From positions 25,532,224 through 25,596,223 of the forward strand of contig JACDQD010000003.1 of assembly GCA_019843655.1 (NCBI GenBank): a DNA stretch of 64,000 bases. Reading direction: 5' to 3'. How positions within the stretch are numbered: position 1 is the first letter of the stretch; each line of letters opens with the position of its first letter. Source of the stretch: Lethocerus indicus. Taxonomy: Eukaryota > Arthropoda > Insecta > Hemiptera > Belostomatidae. A program made the position numbers and the translations under genes. This document shows positions 34,271 to 46,559 of the stretch, piece after piece. The notes under the pieces are model-generated. The model was not told the DNA's origin. It searched no databases and was given only the letters and a program-made list of their open reading frames with translations.

Positions 34271-37038
34271 GAGTTGTATGGGGGCAGAAGGAGAGGGGAA
34301 CAGAGATAAGATGAATGTCTAAAGCGATCCAGGTTTTCAAGCCGCCTCTAATGAGTTGCATTTTCAAAACATTTCGTACTTGAGAAACCGTTCGTTAACT
34401 TAAGTGAGTTGGCGGAAATACGGAATAATCCTTGTTCAGAATTTATCCCTATTTATATGTCCCCTGCTGTTAGTGATTAAAATGCTTCACTAACGTAAAG
34501 TGCTCCACTCTGTTCCTTTACCATTCTACCTCCAACGGCTGAGTAAGTCAATGTCTCATTCGTCCCGTATACAGAAGAGTTAGATTAAAGGTTGCGGCGG
34601 GCATCAGTTCAAAGAAATATACATTCATATAATCTGATGGCGAATGCTTTGGGAATAGATGACTATGTGTGCATGATGTGTGTATCTCAATATATATCAG
34701 CCTCCCCCTTCGGTAATACTTTCCAGTGGCATAGGGTCGGTCGATTTTCAATTATAAGAGGGTGCATTCAGTGGAAAAGAGGTAAAAGAGATAAGGGACG
34801 AAGGAATAAGGTGGGTTCCAGCCGGTGGGCGTTAAAAAGGTTTTCTGGGTCCCCCATCTGGCTTAACTGTACAGGCCACTGTAACCCTCTAATGAACAGG
34901 CTTACTTGAGCCAAACCAGTTTAACTACTGTCTCAGGACTTTCCCTTTAGCCGCGCAACCGTTATCTCAGTCAGAAAATATCACTCATCGGAGTTTCATG
35001 AATTGTAAATTAAATTACCTTAATGGGTCAAACAATTTAAGACGTTACTATGGCATATTAATTAAATTTTCGTTCATATTTCTTATTGTAAAACTTATAT
35101 TACGGTTGGAGCCTACATATTTTCATTAAAGCCCATACATATTTCATAATTAGGTATTTTTATTAGAGTCCTCGTTATTTAGGTATGAGCATAACGCTAT
35201 TCACGTAATATTTTTACTAGCCATAGAAAGAGCAATATTAGGTATTTTTCGAATGTTTATCCCTTACTATCCCATCATTTACTGTATTAACAATTTGTCT
35301 GTGTGTACTGCAATCATATCATTCTAGCGATTTTCCTTATATATTACACTAGCTCCTAAGCTAGACAAGTGTTCGCAAGACGATGTTTCACCAACACTCG
35401 GTCAGTAATACAGTAGGTTATTTATATATGTCTGCCAGCGAGAATCTTGCATCGCGTCCTCATTTCACCGCACTGTTACTACGGCGGAAGCACATCAGCG
35501 GAGGAATGCTAAATCGCGAGAGTGAAGAATTCTATATTGAATTAGAATGCATCCAGTGTATCGACTGAGGCACCGAGAGGAGCACCTCACAGAAATACGA
35601 ACTCGATTCCAACACATTACGTTCAATAATTGAATCCTAGTATTTTTTATTTTCCTCCAGTACATTTTTATTAAAGTATTACATAATATTTCAAAATCTC
35701 TATTCAATTTCGAAAATTAGCCTGATCAATTTTGATCTCAAATTGATACGAAAAAATCAAAATCATACTCGTTAATTTGAAGAATGTGAAAATGACTTGT
35801 CGGCTAAATGTTGAAAATAAAAATAAAATTTGTCTAATTGTTGAACTATGGACTGTTGTTATTGAACTGATACCGGAATCGGAGAGTTCAGTAGTTAAAT
35901 ATATACATTCCGAGTTGGAAACACTTGTGCTGGTACGCTTGGCGTTAATTGCTGGAGCGGTCAACGCTCTAAAAACAGAAAAGAGGATAAGGCGTTGAGA
36001 GCGATAACAAGGTAAAGTTTTTCGCCCGGGAGGCCATACTCCCCCTTAAGTACGCACAACAGGCCCCAGCCTTAATGAACGGGCCCTCTTAAAAGATGAG
36101 TTCACCCCTATTAGAACGTCCCCTTAACCTCCTCCTCTTCACTCATTTAATTCATTTTTACCAACAATTTTAACACACTATAATAATATTGGACTATGTA
36201 GATATGATATGTTTACCGATACTTGTCAGATAATGAATTAATCACAATATTCTGTAAATTACTAATTTTGTACCTGCTTTACACATGCGTTTAGCTATAG
36301 TTAATTTGTTTTACTTTTACCGGATCCAGTAATTTGAATAATATAATAGATTAATGTTAATTAATCCTGCGTGTAAAATCCATATTATCATTATTTACAA
36401 ATAGTGCTAGTCTACGCTATAAATAATCGATAAGAATATTCTAACTAAACTATTCATTTGCCAAACAAATTGCTAGGTCCAAAAATTTTAAAGCCACATA
36501 TTGGGGAATTTAATTAAGAATTGGCGGTAGTCAAGGTAAATAGAAAATCAAGGGGTGGTGTGTAAAGCTTGTTAAAATCCGTCCAGAGCAATCTGGGATG
36601 TTGTCGACCGCTGGGGAAATCTGCGTTCCATCGGCGTTCCGGGCCCGGTAACTAAGTTCATACAACGACGACCTTATTTAGTCGGCTCCGAAAAAAGAAA
36701 CAGCACTTTCCGCAAGGCTCTATTGTTAATTAGCCGGGTAATTAATGGCGCTTAGAAATAAATTCAACATGAGGAATATGGACGGACCTCATACACTCGG
36801 CCTTAAAGTTTAATTACGATCATTTAACCGGCCGCCTCTTAAATGGAGCTTCCTTGATTAAAGCTCCCCATTTTAGCCACACAGTATCATCACAATGTTT
36901 ACCTACTGTATTATAAAAATGTGCATTTCCGCGTCGTCATATTTCCAGGGGCGTTCAACCGCCGGAGGCAAGATTTAAAAATGGCTCGATAGGACGCGAA
37001 CGTTTTCCTGTAAGTGATATTTTTCTTATTTCGGTTTC

Positions 37039-37148
37039 ATTTCACAGAACCCTTCTGTTTCTTTCTTGATTTATTTCTCAGGGCCCTTCTGTTTCATTCT
37101 TAATTTATTTCCCAGAACTCTTTTATTCCTTCCCCATTCATTTCTCAA
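37039..37148. repeat. Degenerate 34-bp tandem repeat, about 3.3 copies
   Basis: Units begin ATTTCACAG (37039), ATTTCTCAG (37073), ATTTCCCAG (37107) and ATTTCTC (37140), so the period is 34, 34, 33. Each has CCCTTCTGTTTC followed by a T-rich part, progressively diverged. On the plus strand every unit carries a pyrimidine tract and CAG, resembling repeated 3' splice acceptors. Confidence 0.75.
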
Positions 37149-38051
37149 AAAAATTGTAAAATACATGCGAAATTAATACAAAATATGAAGAAATAACTGT
37201 ATTAGTGATCAGATTCTGATTGGTTCGGTAAGATTTAACAGTACATGTGAGCATTTATTCATACTATATTAATAACATTTTAATTATTTAAAATGTTAAA
37301 TCTAATCATTATTATAGGTGTTAACTCGTATGTCTTATCTTGTAATATATTTTGCGATACTCTCTATGTGTTGAGTTTTAATTGTAGTAAGTCCTAAATG
37401 AACTCGTTACTAGCGTTACTAGCGTTACTGCTTGTGGTACGGCTCATTTATCATTCGATCCGAACCCTTTAGATTTACACACTTTTCCGGATTTCCGTGG
37501 CGAAAAGGGCGCGGAGAAGGCGGGACAGTTTTCTAGGTTAATTACACTGTTGTCTCCGGCAAAACAAAACTCCCGGCGTCTTCTACCCAAGTTGAATCCC
37601 AAATGACCGACCCGGCCCGTAATGGTTAATGGTTTAAAAGGTTTCGTCGGGTGTTGAAAGGCTCTAAAAACGTGGAAAACGAGGGGGAAACGGAAAATAA
37701 AGATAGCACTAATAATCATTAACCCGCATCTAAACTACATGGCTTGGTGGCGGTGCTTTGCGATGGGGGGGGGGCCTGGGGGTCCTTATTGGTTTTACTG
37801 GCCGACCCAGACAGAGAGTCGTCCCTAGACCAATAAAAACGGGTCTATTTTTAAGGACCGGTCCCACTCACATCTTTTAAGTGGGAAAATTACCGGCCGA
37901 ATTTTCAGTCACAAGCATAGAAGTTTAGTATATCCTTGAAAATAAACTACTACTAAGAAATTTCTGTATAAAAGTTGTATATATAGTATACTTATACTGG
38001 ATTTATTAAGATCTCAAGTGACAAATTATATTTTATTTTATTTTATACATA

Positions 38052-38230
38052 TCAGAACATTATTATTATCGTCATGCTGAAATTTGAAGTCAATATTTTT
38101 CTGAGAGATTGATGGGAGTTTAGGTACTTTAGAACGGTGCGATCTCTAATGTCGTCATGTATAAATTGTGGACAATAGATGAGCATATCTATGGGATCGG
38201 GGAGTCCCAGCCAACGCTCGAGGCATCCAG
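38052..38230 (-). pseudogene. Possible LINE C-terminal (zinc-binding-like) relic
   Basis: The minus-strand frame reads CLERWLGLPDPIDMLIYCPQ followed by FIHDDIRDRTVLKYLNSHQS. The pattern C…LGLPDxIDxLIYCPxF…L resembles the C-terminal zinc-binding segment after reverse transcriptase or RNase H in many non-LTR elements (CxxC…DTxDHLLxxCPxF). The His is replaced by Met and the first CxxC is degraded. No reverse transcriptase remains next to it. This is a pattern judgement from memory and may be chance. Confidence 0.3.
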
Positions 38231-40481
38231 TAAAAGGCCTGTCGATAAAAACAACGTTAACCGAGTTCTGAGAGACTACGAAACGACTTGGGGCCATAAT
38301 CGGAGGAAGGGGTGCTTTTAAATCACGGGGTCGTAAAAATAATCGCGCCCAGATAAGAGCGCGTACGAATTTGAAAATGAACGCCACTTTTAAAGCCACA
38401 ATAACAGTCAGCGAACAGCAATTAATTTAAACGAGCAGAACGATCTAATATCAGATAAAATGAACAAGCAAATCACATGGATAATTGTAAAGTTTACAAC
38501 TGAAATACAAGGAAATAATCCCATTTAATAGCGAGGCGAAACTTTCTATGCTTCTGTAAGTAAGAATCTAATATTCAATGCAACCCAAAAATGTAATAAC
38601 TGTGTAGGGGAATATGCCTTCATTACTCTAATCGTGGAAAATCTGGCAATAAATTTGACAAATTGGGATTAAGTCTTGAATTAAACCTACCCACTAAATC
38701 CTGACATTTCGGCGAATAATAAACGCTATTATCTACATCCGAAATTATCATCCCCAAATAATTTCACAGAGGGGTAAATGGAATTGTAGATAATTAACAG
38801 TGCGTGTTTTTCCAGTTTCAAAATATTAATATAATAACCAGAATAATTAATTAATGTAATATTCACTGTAGGAACTTTTTCACATTGGAATATTAGTTAA
38901 ATAAAATTCAAGATAATTATGTAGGGGCCGTGCCTGGCACTGTAACTGACGCCAGAAAATCCTGCTTAATATCTCAGTGAAAGTGGGTAAATAAAGTCTG
39001 TCAATAACAGTGAAATACATTATTCAGTGAGAAGTAGTTCTAATGCAATTGCCAATTGCGTATTTAATAAGTGAAAGTTCGGTATGCATTCTTTCAATTA
39101 ATTTTCTTTCAATAAATAGAAAACACAAAATCGCGTGTGCTATTGCTCTTTTATATGCATAACGGTCATGCATATTATACTTGTTAAAACAATCCAGAGG
39201 CGGCACTCTCTATTCAATAAATATTAGGAGGTAAATCATTTGAGAATTTCAGAATTCAACCACTTGTTTAATAATCTCACATTATAAACAGGCTTCGGCT
39301 GCTGGACCTATAGATGAATAGATGAATTCCATTAATAATTCTCTGGGGTACTTACCGCTACCGATAAAGCATGCTGAACAATGCCTGAGCTAATAATCAG
39401 GAAAAACAGATTAAATGATGGTCCGAACTGAGATTTATAATAGTGATTCCACCCGATATCATAATTCGAAATGTAGAGAAACCGCCCGTCCACCTTTTTT
39501 CGCAGTCAAGTGGACTGCAGGAAGTTCGAAACGGCAAACAAGCCGTCGGCCGTGTGTGCATAAATCCGGTGGAAATCTGTTAATCAGATGGGGGAAGGGC
39601 TGCAGGACAAGGGCTGCTTCCATTACGGGGGCGGAATTAATAAGGGGTTGGGGGCGGCTTGCCTGCTGAGGCCCCCTCACAACCCGTACGGCAAAAAGCC
39701 CCGTGCGTGTGTGTCTGTAAGCGACCCTCAACATGGCCAAACCCCTATAATTGCTCCGGCCAACTATCATCTTCGCACACCGTACATTTCTCAAACGCCT
39801 CCCTACATAATACACACCCTTTACATTACGTACGTGTGTACAAACATTGCCCTTTACCGGGGCTCATTGCTCCTAGAACATTATGACGTCAATAATTCCC
39901 TTATAATTAAGTCCCTTATTTATTAAGGCGCAGACATAACAGATTGTGCAGTGCACTCTATATTATAGAATATAATATATTTACTCATTAATTGTATTAT
40001 GGAAAATCATTGGACTCAAATTTATCTTTCTTTTTCTAAAATTTCAGAAATGCCTAGCACCTTAAATACCTAGCGGAACCGGATAAAAATGCATTAATTA
40101 GAGGGAAATCATTTCTCAAGTGATGTTTAAAAATAATAGACGGTACTGAAATTACATTTCGGAAGGAGAAGGTTAAAATCAGTGTTAAACTCTGATGTTA
40201 AAAAATTATTATTGTGCAATTTCCATTTGAAAGGAGGATAAATTTCAATGGAGGAAACTTTAAATTTATTTTCCTGTTGATTTCTGGTAATTATCGTTCA
40301 TTAATTATCGGAGCTCAGGAAATGAACGCTCACCCTCTCAAATCCGGTAAACCCGGTCTAGGGGGCGTTTCGTCTTCCATAATCTCCACATAAAATAATC
40401 CGTTGAGCAAACTGATATATCAGGAAAATGGTCGGAGACTGAGCAGCGACTATTAGCCGGCTTTGGGCCCTGCACAGGCAT

Positions 40482-40488
<7 letters not shown>

Positions 40489-40513
<25 letters not shown>
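40489..40513. repeat. (GA)12 microsatellite
   Basis: An uninterrupted GA run of 25 bases. Confidence 0.9.
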
Positions 40514-43500
40514 CGCTTTGTCCCACCGGGCTGAGGATCGGATTAAACTCAACCCGGCATTATTCCAACGGAAATTCACTCTTGAGCTCGCACCGAGATC
40601 CTTATGACATTATTCCAATGAAGGACCACGAGACACTACTTTCAGTGTTTTCTTTTGAAAACTCAAGTGATAGGGCACTAATGGGCCACCGACATGTTCA
40701 AATGTACAAAGATACTTTTAACAAATAGCGACAGGTCAGTGACTGTGAAGAAATATAATGCTATCGAAATAGATAATAATATAATGCTGTGAAATAGATA
40801 ATGCGTCGACCTTCTGACAATGGTGAGAACGCGAAACTTGTCTAGCAAAGAAGAATATCAGTGAGTGGTAGGGAGGATCTCAGGAGTGACAGTAATAATT
40901 TAAAGGAGAAGTGATGTTTATTATAGAAGTTATATATACAAATAATTAGACAAAAACGGACAAATTCAGAAAAGAGTTTGTCTTTGAAGGAAAATTAAAT
41001 TGAGCACTAAAGATATCGCGACATTCCGTTACTGGAAGACATTTATTCTTGAAGATAAAGCGGCTGTATTACATTAAGAGAGGGATTGACTAGTACATTC
41101 AATTCTTATTGATGTCCACTCATTGTCTTCTCAATTGACGTTTCCCAGACGGTCATTTTTTAACAATAAGGCAATTTCAACTACAATAGTTAAATGAATT
41201 ATCCGACAATTAACAATCTAATTTATTCTGCTTCTGCACTAATGCTTCACAATGCCTATATATGTATATTACAATATTTTATCAGTCGTTAAACATATTA
41301 AAGAAAATTCGCGGCAGCCATCTAACAACGAAACAATTATTTCCAAGAATTTTACATATGTCTTTGGTAATGAACTTACGGTCCGTGATCATTATGCGGA
41401 ATGAATTTTATTATGAACAATCCGAAATATTGTTTCCATTAGAGCTGAATTCGGAAATTCCACTCCTAATCAGTTGTAAACCTCCAAATGGTACATCTTT
41501 TCTGGTTTCAGACCATCAAGTTCTAATTGCGTCTCGGTCCTGGGAGCTCGGCTAGTTCCAGTCCCCTTCGTGACGGCTCATGGCCGAAGTTAACGGCGCT
41601 TACTATTGTATAAAGCCCACGCTCCTCGATGCGGCGATCGGGCGTGAATTAATACACATTGAGCCGCCTATTTCAGTAAGGGTTAGTAACTGGAACAAAT
41701 AACTTTCTGATTAGAAGCAATAACCCCTTTGAAAAGTATTACTGAAGTTGATTATTACTGAAGAAGAAAGAATTTCATTTATAAGGAATATAGTTTATGT
41801 CATGATAATTGAAAATGAAGATTAAGCGGGAGTAGCGATTTGTGTTCTAGTTGAGAATACGCGTATAATAACTCCGTCAAAAACAAATTGAGGAAACGAA
41901 AAAATAATCGACACAGTAACGCCGAATTAAACGCAGAAATTTCATATAAGGTGGTGACAAGGATACTGGAAAACAGGGTCCGTGAGCGGGGGCGGCCCGG
42001 AAATCATGTAGATATTAATCATCCGGTAAAGTGCTCAATTTTACCTGAAAACCGCGGCATCGACCTCTCCCTCACCCCAACCTTCCGCCGAAGCCGTTCC
42101 TATAACAATTAACCGAAAAGATTAATGACAATCGAGAGATTTCCGCACGGCTCCGAATTATAGCGGTAGGGGCGGCAAAGGGGGTGCCCCCACGTGCGCG
42201 CCACTCTGTCAAAATTATGGAGCTTAGTCTGACGGAAAATAATTAAAACGAATTAATCATCGTTATCGTGCCGGGATTTAGACTCGTGGAGTTGTGCTGC
42301 AGCCCACCGCCACGGCCGGCAGCGTTCCACGCCGGCAAAATCTGGTATCGCAATCCGCCCCCCACTGTCTGATCCCGAATTCCAGGAAAACGATAATTCC
42401 GAACAAATTTACAGCATCAAATGGACGAGTATGAATACAGCCCAAACGTATCAATTAAATATAAAACTTAATTAAATCAGTTGTGCAATGTTTAATTACA
42501 TTTCAATTACTTTCCAGACAAATTATTTAGTAATTACTGTATACTATTTATTATCGTCGTAGTTCGCGTTTTTATTTTTAGCCCTTTCTTGGAAAATATA
42601 ATTACAATTTAATAAACTCTAAACTTTCCCCAAGTACTATCTAATAATCGAAATCAATCAGTGCAGAATCCGGAGGGATGCGTCTGGGGGTTTGGAACTT
42701 TGAAAGTAGTGCTAGATCCATGTCCCATGATTGTGGAGAAAGTTGAACATATAAGCACTTATTATTGCACAGATTTTCAGGTTAAAATATGAACGTTTTT
42801 AATGATAATATGATTCAAATTGAAATAATTCGTGATACAGAAAAAAACATATATAAACATACTATTTCATACTTATATTCTGGATATATCACTACAATCG
42901 AATTATAAAACTATTTCAAGTACGTTTAATTAAGCGATGAGAAGTAAAATCGCCCAGCGATACAAGCCACTCATTATGCAATCTTACATGGACAATCTCA
43001 GGTTTATTAATGTAATATAAAAGTAAAAAATCTCGGCTGAATATACCCCCCCCCCCCACCGGCGCTGGCGTTAGATATCGATTCAAATTAGACTGGGGTT
43101 GACTGATGCGCCTCGCACTTATCTGCTCGTCAATCTCCGGCTGGGAACAACGCGTTTTTCTTCTTTCGCTTGAACACTTTCTAAGTGCCTGCCTATCTCC
43201 AGCGCCGAATCTGGACAACCGCGCTTTCGACCGTGCAGCCGAAAGATGAGACCCGAATACCGCAGGAATTATAAAAAAAACAGTCGGCATGCTTGCACTA
43301 ATGCGGAATAAATATCGATTTAAATTTCTTGTGGTGTTTTATTTCTGACGATTCTCCTTTTTAACAAATATTATCTTATTAGGAAATTTATTGAGGGCTG
43401 TCGGTGATACAAAAATTCGCAGTTTAAAGCCGCGGCCGAAATCTGTTTGGGGGCCCGAATGTAGAACTGTTGGGGGCTCTGATCCGCGAGAAATATGCGC

Positions 43501-46115
43501 CCGTTCCTTTCCCTTCTTCTGTAGCGTTTGGAGGGAAGGCGGGGGGCGAGCGGGGGCGAGGTTTCCGTGAAACATTATTCAGGCTTTGGTTACCTTTCTG
43601 GCGAGAGGAAAACGATTCATCATCGGCAAAATGCGAACCGACCCCCCCGAGCCAGCTCTAACGCCTTCCACCGGCCAGGAAATATCGCCCGACGTGGTTT
43701 TCCGTTATGGAGGAAATTCCGCGTTTCCCGGACGGATGAGCCAGATTTGGTCTGAACCATTGCCCCGGGAAACGAGCGATGTATAATTCTGAATTTTTTT
43801 TCTTACTCGTAGTAATGTCGAAGAATTGCAATCGCTATGATTTATGAACACATTAATTATTTTTTACAGGCTTAATTACGCCACTATAATTGTAATGTTT
43901 GCAAACTGAAATCGATATATCGTGGGACCAATTAATTGAGTTGAACCAGATCGCAAGGTTATGTATGATTTAATACTTCTTGTTCAGGGATTTCAAACCT
44001 GTCCAAAGAACAACACATTCGATGTAATGAAGTTCTGAGTTTCACAATATTGTTTATAATTAGGTCGAATTCCTTGAGTTCTGTGTCCACTACTGCACGC
44101 TATGACCGTGTCGTGATTTCACCGGATGAAAAACATCGAAGTGATTTATATCGAGTTTTTTTCTTTTTAACAGAATAGATATATCGTTTAAGCATGACTG
44201 GCGTTTAACTGATAATGCGGAGCGATGAAAAAAACTATCGATAAAGTAGAGAGATTCGCCTGGAGTAAGCCTTCAACTCTGCACGGAATCGACGCATGGC
44301 CGGTAATCTATTTGACTTATCCTTTATATTTTCCATTAGCCAAAGGATCACGTTAGTTTTGAATCCATCACCGCTATAAAAAAATTCATGACGCCTGGCG
44401 TGAATAAGACTGTAAACCCCGGGATCGTCTAGTCATACTATAGCTCGACCAGTCAGGGCTTAATTGTGACGGACAGCGGGATGACGTGACCGGAACTGTA
44501 ATCAGTCCGCTCTGCCTCCTAATGTAATACCTGCCCTTCAGGAATATATAAATGACAGAGGCAAGATAAAATATGCAGTTGGAAGGTTTTAAGGCAGGAT
44601 TAAATCCGAAATCCGGAAACTGATATTAGATCGTGCCGAAAGAATGAAGACTGGTAGTTTAAATGTTAGACGTTATTCTCGATTCCCCGTTAACGGTATT
44701 ATACAAACCTGGAACTGTCTTTAGGACAATCCTCGTATCGGAGCCCGGTATTTGTCCGTATAGCATTTAAGGCCGATGAACCGGATTTATACCCCGAAGG
44801 CGATAGGGGCGACGACAGAAGAAAAATATCATTACCTGCCGGTCTTTTTCTGGCGCCGGCCCAGAACGCTGCCATCGGGGGAAAACGGCCCAAGTCCGAG
44901 ACCATTAATCAGAAGTGTCGAGCGTGGCTAGCGGGCCCACGTATTAATGGGGCCCGCGGGGCCGGGAGGAATGCATTCGTCTCGGGTCCCTCACCGCCAA
45001 TTACGCCCCGCCCCAAATATTGCCCCCTTATGAATTATAGTTTCCTGGGAGTGGGGCGCGGGCCACATATTGCGGGGGGCGCCGCCTGGTCCGACACTGA
45101 AACCGAGCGGAAATTTGCAACCGGCTATGGCCAAGCCGGACCTTTTGCGCGGAGTTTCGGAAGAGGGAACGGTAATAAAAATGAGTGAAACGTTTAAAAT
45201 TAGCAAGCTGGAAACAGGAGAGCCGAATATAAGTCGGTATCTCAGCGAGGGACTAGTGAAAATATCTGTTTAAGAGTGCTGTGACATTAGAACATTAAAG
45301 TACTAAGTCTGTCCGAAGTTTGTAATAGCGAAACAATATTTCTCTCCAGAAACTATCTCAACCCCGTCCAAATTGTTTCAGTTAAATACAGTTTAATTAG
45401 ATATAATGGGAGGACGAGTCTTACCGGAGAAAAAACATATCGTTTTGAACATACCCACATTAGCCACCATTTTAAAAACACTTTCAAAATTAATTTTAAA
45501 ATATTTAGCATATTTTATTAATGATCACGATATATATCAGAAATATTAGTTAGTGATAGAATAAACCCGTGTTAAATATTTGGAAGGCAGATCAACAGCC
45601 CAAGAACATTTCATTTTGTAAAGGCGACACAAGTTGAGATCGGTGGGCCCGTTCTTACTGAGTTTTAGGGCCGGCCGAGGGGCCGCCGAGCCACGGCCCC
45701 AAGACGGATAGAGGGCCGCCGCGTTTATGTGCCTAGGCCGCTATCCATCACGTGTTTCAGCCCGCTAGTTTTATGTGTATCCGGGCCCCTCCCTACGGGA
45801 ATGAAATGGGACCTCCGAAACCACTCTATATGGAATAGGAGCCTATTGAGCCCAACGGTCGATCGTTCCGACCGATGTTCCCAAATTTACGCCGGGCCGA
45901 ATTGCCCTAGTTCTTAATAGCCCGTTTTTAATGTTCTTCAACTTGCTTGCTTTAATCTTTCCCACAGTCAGAGCTGGTTTGTTTAACGTCGATTCAATAA
46001 AAAATAATCGATATAAATTATTTGATTTAGATTATAAAAACATTTAATTTTATGACACGCCTGTCATTAGTTAAATTTTGAAATGCTGTGTGGAAAAATG
46101 TATTATCCTCCTTAA

Positions 46116-46555
46116 CCGTTTGAGTGCGGCGAATCGCTTGTTTTATACCGAAAATGCGGAGACGCTGCTGTTGGGTAGTATAATTTTCGCATCTATTGAG
46201 AGCAGTTGAATTCCTATCAATCGCAGTTTCGTTGTTTTATAGGAATTAGAAACTGTTTTCACTTTCTCAACAAGTGTTATACTGATCATTACGAAATACA
46301 TCATGTCAAGTTTTCATTCATCTGAAAGTGACTGTGATATGAGAAGTGATAATGAAGAGTAGTAATGACTTTCAAAGTGATAGTGGAATTGATATCATCA
46401 TCCCTCGTAAGAGATTGCGAATTATTAGTGATAGCATGTTACATAATAATTAGTGTTAATTATAACCATTTCTATTGTTCTCCAAAAAAAATTACCACGC
46501 ATTTCATTCAACACTTTTAGCATATATATAAGAAAACTCTTCAGTGCTCAAACGG
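46116..46555 (+). mobile_element. piggyBac-derived MITE carrying a transposase 5' end
   Basis: The left end is TTAA (46112-46115) followed by CCGTTTGAGTGCGGCG, a typical piggyBac terminus. The right end GTGCTCAAACGG (46544-46555) is its inverted counterpart at 10 of 12 bases. The right flank is CAAA instead of TTAA, consistent with mutation of the duplicated target. At 440 bp it is non-autonomous. Inside are a 5' leader and about 50 codons of transposase N-terminus, then an AT-rich 3' end. The termini differ from those of the element at 18016, so it belongs to a separate family. Confidence 0.75.
46303..46453 (+). pseudogene. piggyBac transposase N-terminal remnant
   Basis: From ATG 46303 the frame reads MSSFHSSESDCDMRSDNEE and stops at 46362. 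In the next frame, from 46358, it continues SSNDFQSDSGIDIIIPRKRL, then RIISDSM, stopping at 46453. Acidic Ser/Asp-rich starts followed by a PRKRxRII basic patch are typical of piggyBac transposase N-termini. One frameshift and deletion of the entire catalytic domain make it non-functional. No catalytic aspartates are present. Confidence 0.65.
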
Positions 46556-46559
46556 CAAA

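Larger units (their letters stand above)
31014..37038. other. Non-coding sequence with CA repeat and one candidate promoter
   Basis: No gene family was recognised. Frames of up to 138 codons (31124-31540) have no domain. The stretch holds the (CA)21, a TATA candidate near 32386 and a tRNA-like fragment near 34209. Several TAGGTATTTTT repeats lie at 35150-35250. Confidence 0.5.
37149..46111. other. Non-coding sequence, few features
   Basis: Includes a possible LINE relic (38052-38230), a GA run (40489-40513), a G10 run (37765-37774) and a C12 run (43046-43057). GC-rich islands near 42150-42360, 43430-43770 and 44930-45080 hold only short unassigned frames. A TATATAAATG occurs near 44543 without supporting elements. 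Confidence 0.5.

Noticed and set aside
42916..43290. 124-codon minus-strand frame
   Set aside because: It runs through a C12 tract and GC-rich sequence; no family resemblance.
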